The notes beneath the pieces are model-generated. The model made no database searches and was not told the origin of the DNA. It saw only the letters and a program-made list of their open reading frames with translations. A DNA stretch of 64,000 nt, taken from positions 2,672,001 through 2,736,000 of the forward strand of contig JAITYX010000016.1 in NCBI GenBank assembly GCA_021018815.1, in the 5' to 3' direction. A program made the translations under genes and the position numbers. Origin of the DNA: Talinum fruticosum (taxonomy: Eukaryota > Streptophyta > Magnoliopsida > Caryophyllales > Talinaceae). This document shows, piece by piece, positions 53,725-63,668 of the stretch (the stretch's first letter is position 1; every line of letters begins with the position of its first letter).

Positions 53725-54185
53725 GATATGAAGGCGGGATTATTCTTCTACCTCTCCCCACTTCCTAGATAAGAGTTAGAGTTTAACCCTTTTAGGCAGA
53801 AAAATTTCTCCTCCAGCTCCAAAGCTTTCCTCAGGGTTTTCCCATATAAAAGCCATGAAAGATGCACTTAGGTGAGGTCAAACCAATCTAGGAGACACCA
53901 AGTTTAGTGATAGCTCCCAAGAGTCCATTCTCTAGTTTATGGGATCAATGTTAGTGATCGAGTTTAGAGGCTAATTAAACACCCGCGGTATACCAAACGG
54001 GTGCTAATCACTTGGATAATTACATTATAATGGATGAACCAAAAGGAGTAATTATAGTTCTAAAGATAGTAGTATGCCACACCATGCCTTTTCCTTATGC
54101 CATGTTCTACTTCCATCACCAAGAAAGTGAGAGAAAAGTATTCTGTCATATTAGATGCTTAAATGACCTAATATGATGCTAATCA
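53725..54185 (+). pseudogene. BURP-domain pseudogene BURP-B
   Basis: A decayed relative of BURP-C. In shifting frames it reads DMKAGLFFYLSP, then APKLSSGFSHIKAMKDALR, then FMGSMLVIEFRG, and TMPFPYAMFYFHHQESERKV, all aligning in order with BURP-C (AKAMEDIL, FVGSMLMTEFRG, TMPYPYAVFYCHYQESESKV). It has in-frame stops (for example after MKDALR and IEFRG), frameshifts, and a Cys-to-Phe change in the second CH motif (FYFH). The last third, with the third and fourth CH motifs, is missing, and no signal exon was found. It lies between OSP2 and OSP3, head-to-head with OSP2. Confidence 0.88.
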
Positions 54186-54229
54186 CTTGTCCTTCATTGC
54201 AAGAAGATTTGGTCCCACTACACTATCAA

Positions 54230-55860
54230 TTAAAGTTTTTTATAGAACGGTAAGTAGACCCATCCTTTTGAGCCCCTAATCTTAGGGAAGCCAAAGGGTT
54301 GATTGAGTCGGGAAAATATTAGGTTTACTATTACCATCACACACAAATTCCTCTTGTCCCTAAATCAAACCGGGGAGGGGGAGGATGGAATAGGGTGAGT
54401 GGCACCACTCACCTCTCAGACCACACTATCAATTAAAGCTACACTATCAATTAAAGCTACTATCAGTCATCCACTAGTATTTCTTCTTTATTTTTTTCTA
54501 TAATTAGTAAGGCAAAATGTCTAAAATACGAAAGTTGTACTATTTTATAGAGCAAAAGCTCTATTCTTACTAACAAAAAATATCCTTAAAGTATATCCAC
54601 ATATTGTGATTAGTTGATTTTAATTTTTTTATTATAATTCTCGTATTTTTGAGGTGATATTTTCCATCTAAATATATCGGATCATGTCAGTAAAAGTTAA
54701 GTATCTGTTTTCTAGTATACTTAGAATGATTACTCACAAAAAGGAAATCTAAATTAGTCTAAAGAGATGCAATATCTTTGTGTCAATCAGAAAGTGGACA
54801 AATAAAAATTATAAACATCCATCAAAATAGTATAAGGATGCGGTTATAATGATTGTCAATATAAGACAACCACTATAACTAGCAAAATCTGAATCGTATA
54901 TATATTCTAATTTAATCGTAATCATTCATTCTTTTATTTTTTATTATTATTTACAAATCAAACCATAAATTTATATTATGAAAAAACAAAAACTATTAGA
55001 CTTATTCATGAGAGAACCATGGAAACATAAACATAAGAGGCAACTCGCCGGTGGATTGGTCGAAGAAGCATAGCCGGAATATGGCTGGCGACAACGATGG
55101 GCTATTGAAATTCCTACATTGGGGGTGGGGTAATTGAATGCCAAACATACACTTAATAAATCATTTAGCGAAATTTTAAAAAAAGGTTTCAATCTTAAAA
55201 TCCATTTTTAAAATTAACTATAAGCAAAATAAAATGAATGGTTATAATACAAACAATATATATATACGGCGGAGATTTGTTATAATTACGGTGGTTGTAA
55301 TAGGAAGACAATCCTCATAACTTTTTAAATAGTATAATGACTAATATTTCTTTGCAGTATTGACTAATTTATTTTTAAAAAACTTTCAGTCATCCGAATG
55401 AGAGATTTGATTAATCTTGTACCTTATTTTATTTTAATATTTTTATAAAAGGACAATAATAATGGAGAGAATATGATAATTTATTTATGAACTTCATGTG
55501 AGATGTCACAAGTTACAATCACCATCAACCACAAACATAGATAGACAAACACAAGATGGAACAATAAAATACCAAATGATAGGCCAATACTCCACACTTT
55601 CATGCTCTCCTCCAGGATTTGAATGTCGACGAAACATTGGGAGTTGAGATGAGTTGTGGGCTCAGTATTCCTATTCTCATAAACCTTCAAACCCGACTGG
55701 AATTACTGTGAGATAGAGACTTATTTATATAGCTAATAATTACCCTCACTGGAACAATAAATAAAGACCCAAAATTACAAACAAAAAAAAAAAAAGGCAT
55801 AACTTCACCCAAACCTTCAATAGTTGAATCATTTTTTATGGTAGAGATACCATATTTAGA
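54230..55860. other. AT-rich intergenic region
   Basis: No gene seen. A short direct repeat of ACACTATCAATTAAAGCTAC lies near 54,422 and 54,442, with a third related copy at 54,219. A related phrase also precedes 54,240. Confidence 0.5.
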
Positions 55861-57777
55861 TCAATCATTGTAGAGAGAAATATTAGGCCTGGGCTCAAAG
55901 TCATCCATAAATGGCTTCTTAGGGTTTGGGCCATCGTGAAGTGAGTTGCAATCTTCATGAGTGGATTTAGCTTCATCGTCATGGTAAATGGAGATATTGG
56001 GCCTTGGATCAAACTCCTTTACAAATAAATTTTCTCCATCATGCTCAATTATTTTCACTTCATTATTCTCAAATGGGCCCAAATTTACAAGGCCTTCTTT
56101 AATTACTTCAGGCATGGGCTGACCCTTCATCATCTCTCCCCAGTATCTTCCCAGGTCTTTTCTTCCATCACTAGTGCTCACAAGCTTGTCCGTGGTTAAA
56201 AATTTGTCCAAACAAAAGAGAAAAATGAGAATTTATTAGACTATACATCAAAATATTTTTTTAAGAGAAAAATTACGATTTCATTAATAAAATGTCAAAT
56301 GGAAATTAAAATAAAAAATATACATGAATAATTGTAGATCTAAAATATAAGTATAAAATTTGACTTTAAATAACATATATAAGCTCCGAAACCATGACAA
56401 GCTTCTCATAAATAATTTTCGATGACTCCACATCTTTCATATTGAATACATCGAAACACCTTAAAGTAATGACTATATTGTGATTTCTTCCGCAAAATAC
56501 GAAAAAAGTAATTAGGATTTATAATTGGATCTTTTTCTACTGAGAAATTCTATTATTACTCTGTTTTTTTCCCGATTTATGGGGCAGAATATCAATGAAG
56601 TTCTTAAAAACTAACTCCATGTATAGAATATAAGTGTAGATAATCTTATATTTTAAATGTTTTCGAAATATTTGTTCTTTTTAAGAAAATTTTAAATTAG
56701 ATTTTATTTGATAGAACAAATTAGAAATTTTTTGAAACAGTTGTTAATTCCATAGCCATTAAATCTATATCACTCATAAATCTATATTATTTATATAGGT
56801 TTACAGACACTTCATGTTGAAAAATTTTGATTTGATGAAATGAATTAAACAATTATTTAAAAAACTATTAAATCTATATTGCTTATAAATTCTAAACATT
56901 AATTAAAAAAATTAAATGAAGTGAATCAAACAGTTCTTTAAACAAATACAAAGTTAGATTAAAAATAAATCACGAAGACAAACAGAGAGGAGGAATCGAA
57001 TTCAAAACCAAGTATATTGAAGATCTCAATCTTAATGATTTTGAATAGATTATAGTGCAAAATAAATGAGCTAAATATAGATTTGGTTGAACATACAGCA
57101 ATATATCTTTCTATTTTTTTCAAGATAATGCAATATGTATAGTACTTTTTTTGTGGGGATAAAGTAAGTTGTTAATCAACTAGACCCTTATGCAAGGAAA
57201 ATTTACTCTCAACTATCTACTAGGGCCTTGTTCGGTAACATGAGTTGTTTAAGTAACGAATAACTGTTTGTGTAGCGGATAACTGTTTAGATAGCTAATA
57301 GATATTAGATTTTAGTTATTAGCAGATAGTTATTCAAATAAGCGAGTTGAATAAATGTATTTAGTAAATTTAGTGGGTGGGTTAACTAATTATTATAAAT
57401 TAACATAAAAGGATGTAAATAAGTTCCCAAATATACATTAATGAAGGAATGTTTTGTTAAAAAAATATGAAATACTACTTTTTAACGCAAAAACTAATAT
57501 TTTTAACTTTTTAGAAACACTAATTAAAAACGCTATAAGTTACTTGCAAAACGTAGTTCAATACTACCTTTTTCGACATTAATATTTGGTTAGCTAGAAT
57601 TTTAATTTGGTCAAAATATTAAACGCTACTCTGTTGTCAAACAAGACCTAGACCCAATAAAAATCTAAACCATAAAGTAACCAAATTTAAAGAGGAGAGA
57701 TCAAGTTGATTTAGGAGGATGCTTACCAAGAAAAGAGAGAAAAGGAAGATATGAGAGATTCTAATGTTGGACTCCAT
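55861..57777 (-). CDS. Organ-specific protein (DUF2775) OSP3, two exons, two Tyr-ended repeats
   Basis: A secreted 124-residue protein, close to OSP2. Exon 1 is 57777-57727 (MESNIRISHIFLFSLFL signal). A phase-0 intron of 1,542 bp (GTAAGC to GACAAG) contains a MITE-like segment. Exon 2 is 56184-55861. Family block GRKDLGRYWGEMMKGQPMPE is at residues 24-43. Repeats are EFDPRPNISIYHDD (74-87) and DFEPRPNISLYND (112-124, ending at the stop), with the single-Cys linker HEDCNSL between. Compared with OSP2 the candidate core varies (NISIY, NISLY versus NVSVY) while its D/E-F-x-P-R-P leader is kept, the pattern expected of precursor peptides with variable cores. A structural cell-wall role cannot be excluded. 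Confidence 0.93.
57221..57652. mobile_element. MITE-like segment in OSP3 intron
   Basis: The left end TAGGGCCTTGTTCGGTAACA and the complement of the right end TAGGTCTTGTTTGACAACAG form an imperfect terminal inverted repeat about 430 bp apart. The interior is AT-rich and rich in TTAG/CTAA words. No clean target duplication was defined. It lies near the 5' end of OSP3 intron 1. Confidence 0.6.
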
Positions 57778-58393
57778 ATCATAACAAGACTGGAAATACT
57801 TAAATTCAATGTTAGATTCTGGCTTGAGGTGGAATGAATCCATCTATTTCTGGAGCTGCCATTTATAGAGCAGGGATAACAAAAGGACAGGCTTCTAGTG
57901 ATTCATTTCAAAACCACTAAAATGGTCTTTTGCCCAACGATGATTTGGTATGAATTGGCATTTTATTTGTGTCGCTTCTTTTCTTTTCGTATTGTTATAC
58001 GCCAAAAATCAGTGACGGTATGGATTTGCAGGTTTGCACTATCATATTGGTTTATAATTATGGAGCAAAATATCTGATATAAAAAAATTGTAAGATAATG
58101 GACATGATATTATTGAGAGACAGTGGGAGTTGGTTTCAGCTATGGTTTTTTTTTTTTTGAGTTTAGTCACTATTATTTTTATAGTGTTCTTTAAAAAAAT
58201 TGCCTCTATTTTCATATGGGTCATACCGAATTCGTAGCATAATAATGAATACCACATACCCAAATTTTAATCATAATAATTAACAATATTCTAGATTACG
58301 CATAATCAACAACATTTCGAAAGTTATAAATACAAAGTTAAATATATCCATCTTATAGAATCATAGTTATACCAAAATATATCTATTCATATA

Positions 58394-58780
58394 TGTTAGA
58401 GTACAAACTTATTCTTCAATTTTCAACCATTAACTTAAATTCTTGTTTGAATTGGTTCTTGAACATGATATTAGATCCTTTATTAGCAAGAGGTCTCAAG
58501 TTAGAATTTCAGTAGTCCTCATATTGATTATTGCATAATTGCATCCACGTTTTAGATTTTCAACCAGTAGCGGAGACAAGTGAACCATATGGGTTTCACA
58601 GCAATTTTTTTTTAAAATTCTAAAAAATTCATAAAATTGTTAACGGGAACATCCATAAAAAATAATAATGTTTATAAAATTTTAGAATATTAAGAAAGGG
58701 ACGCTCGTAAATATATTTGCTAGCTCCGCCATTGTTTTCAACCATCAGTTTAAATTTTTGATTGAGTTGGTTATTGCACA
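58394..58780 (+). mobile_element. TRIM-like element interrupted by a hAT MITE
   Basis: The same family as the element at 30,980. A 72-bp repeat (58,394-58,465) starts TGTTAGAGTACAAACT and ends GAACA, followed by TGATATTAGATC at the primer-site position. The right part (TTCAACCATCAGTTTAAAT to TTGCACA) matches the inner part of the repeat. It is split by a MITE at 58,565-58,734. Confidence 0.7.
58565..58734. mobile_element. 170-bp hAT MITE, exact 8-bp TSD
   Basis: Ends are CAGTAGCGGAG and, on the complement, CAATGGCGGAG, matching the common plant CAGTGGCGGAGC hAT-type terminus. The flanking TTTTCAAC occurs exactly at 58,557-58,564 and 58,735-58,742. It has no coding capacity. It is nested in the TRIM and so is younger than it. 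Confidence 0.93.
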
Positions 58781-58905
58781 ATATATATAAATCCAATTAT
58801 TATAACTCGTTTGATATGTAGGATGAAAATTTATAATAGGAATGGGAATTTATTTTTGGAATTGAATCTATTTATGAATTTTATCCTGTTGTTTGACATG
58901 TGGAG

Positions 58906-60232
58906 TCATCATGATGTGTCCTGCAATCTTCTTTAGAGGATTTAACTTCGTTTGGATTAATAGCATTACAATAAACAAAGACCTTTTGGTTCAAAGTCAT
59001 TCACAATAGATATTCCCTCGAACAAGCTCATGCTCTTTCACTTCAACAATCTCAATTGAGCCAACATTCACAAGGCCTCTAATTTCTTCAGGCATGGGCT
59101 GGCCCTTCATCGTCTCTCCCCAGTATTTCCCTAGGTCTTTTCTTCCATCACTTGTTCTCACAAGCTTGTTCAAAAAGGGGGAAAAAGAAACCGAAAAAAG
59201 GAACTAGAGGTGATTAGATTCAGAATATTGATGCTACCATGAATATACAAGCTAGTACTTACGTGTGAGCTACTAGCAAAGTGTAACATATGTGCATACA
59301 ATTAATCAAATAAGGGACGAAACCGTGGCTAACAATCGAGCAATTCACTTTGATGATATGTTAAATTTTAGATGAATTTGGCTCAAAACATATGAGAGCA
59401 TATAAGTCTAGCAAGGTTTGTCAACACTGTCAATCGAAAATAATGGTTGAAGTAACTTGCAAATTTTTAAAAAAGTTTCGAAGTTTTTTCAATTTATCAA
59501 TGGAGGGCTATAACCCATTTTAGAGTCCTTTCATTTTATCAATGTGGCACTATAACCCTCTTTAAATTTCACTGTTAATAAATTTAACTCTTATATAATG
59601 AAAATATTACTTATTAAAAAACTTATAATTTAATTCAAAAGAAATGTGTTAGGGTAAAAGTTTAGAACAAATTATATACGGTACAACACTAAATAAAATT
59701 TTGCATGAAAAAAGTATTTTGCTTCATAATCTAAAATAGATTTCTACATATACTAGCTTGCAACTTTTTTGTTTTGTTTTTTTTTAAATTTCAAAAACAG
59801 AAATCATGAATAATGTAATTTTTTTTTGAAGGGTAAGTAGGCACATTCACTAAACCCTCGCTACAGGGTAAGCATAGTAGGCTAACGGATCAGGGGAAGG
59901 GTGCATAATTACTGGACTAATCCCAATGGAAGCCTGGCCATGTCTTCAGGCCCATTAAAAATATGTCAGGAGTCAACAAATTTCACCAACAACATCATGA
60001 TCATCTGATGGGAAGTGTGAAAACTCCACTGTCATACCAATTGAGTTACAAGCTCTTGATATGAATAATGCAATATATATGAACAACGCAATATTATATC
60101 TGCATAAAGAATTAATCGGAGAGGATTGTCCAACCTCAGCTAAAATAAATAAATGAATAATGGTGACAAAGGCCGATGCTTACCGAGATGAGAGTGAAAA
60201 GAAAGTCGTGATTCGTGGGAGATGAATATAAT
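58906..60232 (-). pseudogene. Organ-specific protein (DUF2775) pseudogene OSP4
   Basis: The exon 2 remnant starts at 59,164 after a kept acceptor and reads LVRTSDGRKDLGKYWGETMK, then GQPMPEEIRGLVNVGSIEIV, very close to OSP2 and OSP3. It reaches a stop at 58,999-58,997. The repeat DFEPK continues only in another frame and the Tyr-ended core is lost. The exon 1 remnant (60,232-60,184) keeps a GTAAGC donor and hydrophobic codons (FLFTLIS) but not the expected ATG. Its intron holds a SINE. It sits head-to-head with BURP-C. The gene is inactive for any repeat-based product. Confidence 0.9.
59819..60060 (-). mobile_element. tRNA-derived SINE, 13-bp TSD
   Basis: On the minus strand it starts near GAGCTTGTAACTCAATTGGT (a tRNA-like A box), runs about 240 bp and ends CCCTTC plus an A run. 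The duplication ATGAATAATGTAA (59,806-59,818) and ATGAATAATGCAA (60,061-60,073) flanks it with one mismatch. It is inserted in the intron of pseudo-OSP4. Confidence 0.85.
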
Positions 60233-60379
60233 TTTATCGTAAAAGACTGGATTAAGCTTTGATATTGTTTCGCTTTGAGTGGAATGACTCCATCATTTAA
60301 AATTTGGACGGCTTTTATAAAATTGAAGGTGACACACAAAAACCAACTATTGAAGAACTCGTGTATCATGCCAAACCAG

Positions 60380-60965
60380 TCAAATATCGTACTGTTTTCA
60401 TGGGTTCACACTTTTTATTTTTATGGGATTTTTGGGTTTTTAATTAGCACCACGTCATATAACTCGATATTACTTGTTCTATAATTTGTATTTTATGACA
60501 ACTAATTTAATTCAAAGTTTGAATTGATAGATGAACTTAGAAAGGAGGCCCCAAAATAAGCATCGTTTTGTGAATATAGTTTCCAAGACCTCGGGTAACA
60601 ATTCAATATGTACTAGGGTTTTAAGAGAAAAACATCCCGAATAGACAACTCTAAGACTATATCTTAAAATTATATAAATCTAAAAACTTAAATTAATGGT
60701 TGAAAATTTAGAAAATATTGTATTGTCTAACAATATTTTATCATAAATTGATAGAGAATATAGCAATAGCATGAAGTAATTGACAGAAAGCATAATGAAT
60801 TGAATCTGATTAGCTTGCATTAACCTTATTTTACCTATTTGATCTATAAAGTTAGTATTTATCATCTTAGCATATATTTTAAACATCAACATAAATTTAG
60901 TATAGATTTTTTTTTCCGGATTTGATCAAGGAATCTATTTCGATTGGAAGATATTAATTTTTGAG
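60380..60965. other. AT-rich intergenic region
   Basis: Nothing recognised; short open frames on both strands have no family resemblance. Confidence 0.45.
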
Positions 60966-61469
60966 TGAAAATGTGTTGTTTTGGGCAAAATTGGAACTAA
61001 TTGAGTAATCGAGTTAAGAACTAAAATTTAAGAAGTTATATGGCTAGATTAAGAAATATATAATGATCGAGGAAAGTTATAGAATCATAAACTATCTATG
61101 CACAATAATACGCAATCATGAAGCAATAAATTCGATAATTAGAAATTCTAATCAATATCTTTACTGTTATGATGTGTTTAGATTAAAGTACATCAATTAT
61201 AAATGACATAAGCATGCATATATGAGTTGAATTGATTGTACTTGAGTGGGAACTTGTTTATGTAGATTGCTAGTTGTGAAGAAGTTACGTATGAAGTCTG
61301 TTGAGCATGAATTATATGAATTAAATACATCTCTTCAATAAGTAATAAGAAGATATAAGAAAATAAGAAACATAAAGAATCGAAGAAGGGAAAAAGATTG
61401 TGTTATTGATCTAAGACCCCGCGAATTAAAGAACCCTCTGAAGTTATGGCCATAGAAATGTCTCGTCAA

Positions 61470-61635
61470 CCGAAGCCACGAATTATTTTTGCTTCCACGA
61501 ATTATTGACGAGTATGCGTCCTTTAGAGTTTGAGGCAAGCCTCGAGGCCACGAATTATTTCGCCTCGAAGCCACGAATTATTTTGCCTCCAAGAATTGAA
61601 CTCACGAATTATTTTGGCTCCAAGAATTGGGTCTT
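61470..61635. repeat. Short repeats of CCACGAATTATTTTGCC
   Basis: About five irregular copies of a CACGAATTATTTT-containing unit (near 61,478, 61,493, 61,549, 61,572 and 61,603), spaced 15-56 bp apart, inside the putative LTR. Confidence 0.8.
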
Positions 61636-62284
61636 TAGAGCAAAACATAAATCTTCTTTCCATTCGAAATTAAAAATACTTAAGAATTATGATATGAAAA
61701 AATAAATGATTATGCATGATGAACAAGAAAGAAAGAAGCAATGATTTATGAAATGCATAATTGAACTCAAGAAGAAGAATGAGAAGAGGAACGAATCCTG
61801 ATTTTATATGAAATTAATACGATAAGAAGTAAGATATGATTTACGTGATGAATGCCTTACATGATGAATGATTCTATGACGTACTTGCGTAGAAAGAAGA
61901 ATGAAGTATGTTCTGATTGAATTCATGAGTAATTGATGTCATATGTACTGCTTGGTAAGTGGATAAGTTTAGTAACGTGCATATCTTAAGCATGTATGAT
62001 CTGAATCGCATGTTATGAATGAATTGTGAACTTACGTGTGTTTGTTAATGAATTAATGTGCAAGTGATAACCAGGGGTTGGGTTTGGGTTATTCACTGGG
62101 CTCGTGGAGCTCATGACCTCACCAACATTTCAAGTACATAATTTAAGACTCCCGAAGTTGCTTTTGGCTTTTAGAAATAACAGACGGATAGGAGATGCCG
62201 GACTTACTACATGTTTTTCTCGTCTTCTTGTTTGTAAAGATCGGTTGTATGTGAACTTAAGTTTTTTACTATTAATATAAAAGC

Positions 62285-62405
62285 CCTATGTGAATACTCC
62301 GAGCGTGTGGCTCGTTGAGTTTGTGTTGTGCTTACTCTTAGTGTGTGGCTCATTGAGCTTGTGTTGTTGATACTCCGAGCATGTGGCTTGTTGAGTTTAT
62401 GAATG
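62285..62405. repeat. Three copies of a TGTGGCTCGTTGAG unit
   Basis: Tandem units of roughly 50 bp, each with a TACTC start, GTGTGGCTCGTTGAG (or a close variant) and GTGTTGT, within the putative LTR upstream of BURP-C. Confidence 0.8.
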
Positions 62406-62693
62406 TGTTTTGTGCGGGGTTAAGGCTTTAAGCCTATGGGATTAGCCATATTATAGAAGAAACGCTGCCGAAATTTTCAGCAAAACCTTTGAAAACCTAG
62501 AAACGCGCTTCCCCAATCTAAGAGAAAGAGCTATTAACCCTAAGTTAAGATCTTAAATAATCTTAGGAGTTCCTCTCGGGAAACCCGACATGTAATACTC
62601 CTAGAGTGGGTTTTAGGGTGTTTCAAAATACATATTATATGTCTCCGAATCAATGAATGAGCTTGGGACATTCTTATCCGAACCCATCTCAAT

Positions 62694-63668
62694 ATGCATC
62701 TCAAATTTGCTTGCTGGAGCTTTGCCCTCTTTTTGCTCATTTTAAGATTAATCTCACTTAATTTTCTTTTGTACTTAATTATCCTCTCGGTGTAATTAAT
62801 TTTACATTAATTACACATTCTTCAGGATGATAATGAGATTATTGCAGCTAAAATCATACCAGGAAAGAGTCCTTTGAATAGTATCTTGCAAGATGAAGAA
62901 GTATTGAAGAGTAACCATGAAAATACTCCGAGCCATTCATTGTCGTCCCATTCTCACATGGATCATTCAGTACTCGTATTCTTCACCCCTCTCTCAAGGT
63001 ATGGAAAGCCATGCCTATTTACTTTCGAGGTATTGATTCATCCACCTCATCTCCTCACTTCCTTCCCAGGAAGAGGCGGAGTCAATCCCTTTTCGACATC
63101 AAAACTCCCTATGTTGCTCGAACACTTTGGCTTCCCTCGAGGGACGCCCCAAGCAAAAGCCATGGAAGATATACTTAGAGAGTGTGAGGTAAAACCGATA
63201 CAAGGAGAGACCAAGTTTTGTGCTACCTCCTTAGAGGCCATGCTCGAGTTTGTGGGATCAATGTTAATGACCGAGTTTAGAGGCTTAAACAAGCGCCGGA
63301 TGACCAAATCGGGTGCCAGTCACTCGCAGAAGTACACTATAATGGATGAACCAAAAGAGGTATTTGCTGCGAAAATGGTGGCATGTCACACCATGCCTTA
63401 TCCTTATGCTGTGTTTTATTGCCATTACCAAGAAAGTGAGAGCAAAGTATTCCAAGTGATGTTAAGGGGAGAAGAAAATGGAAGCGAATTAGTGGAGGCC
63501 TTTGCAGTTTGTCATATGGATACTTCTCAATGGAGCCATAACCATATCTCTTTCCAAGTTTTAGGGATCAAGCCCGGTTCCTTCCCTGTTTGCCATTTCT
63601 TTCCTGCTGATAATCTCATTTGGGTGCCATCGTTTGGGGCTATGAAGAAACGGCTTACCAAAACTTAA
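62694..63668 (+). CDS. BURP-domain protein BURP-C, first-exon splice donor uncertain
   Basis: Exon 2 (62826-63668, after a CTTCAG acceptor) is fully open for 280 residues. It carries an intact BURP domain: HMDHSVLVFFTPLSRYGKP, KFCATSLEAMLEFVGSML, and the four CH motifs (ACHTMPYPYAVFYCH, VCHMD, VCHFF). A signal-like exon 1 starts at 62,694 (MHLKFACWSFALFLLIL), as in BURP-A. However, the expected donor after the leucine run reads TTTTAAGATT where the other genes have GGTAAG, so no GT is present there. The next in-frame GT (62,790) would leave an intron of only about 36 bp. Exon 1 may therefore lie elsewhere, or the gene may be newly disabled. No aromatic core repeat precedes the domain, so as a cyclase it would act on a separate peptide such as the OSPs. 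Confidence 0.8.

Larger units (their letters stand above)
60966..62624 (+). mobile_element. Probable solo LTR upstream of BURP-C
   Basis: The right end TAGGGTGTTTCA at 62,624 and internal phrases (GGGTTATTCACTGGGCTCGT near 62,085; ACATGTAATACTCC near 62,588) resemble large plant LTRs. It contains two short tandem arrays and no polyprotein. The left limit is a guess because no matching 5-bp duplication was found. Its end lies only about 70 bp before the candidate BURP-C start. Confidence 0.45.

Noticed and set aside
59819..60060. tRNA gene suggested by GTAACTCAATTGGT
   Set aside because: The A box belongs to a SINE with an A-rich tail and target duplication; no complete tRNA fold is present.
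62540..62740. Minus-strand open frame over the BURP-C start
   Set aside because: It is antisense to the signal-peptide exon and the LTR end, with no family resemblance.
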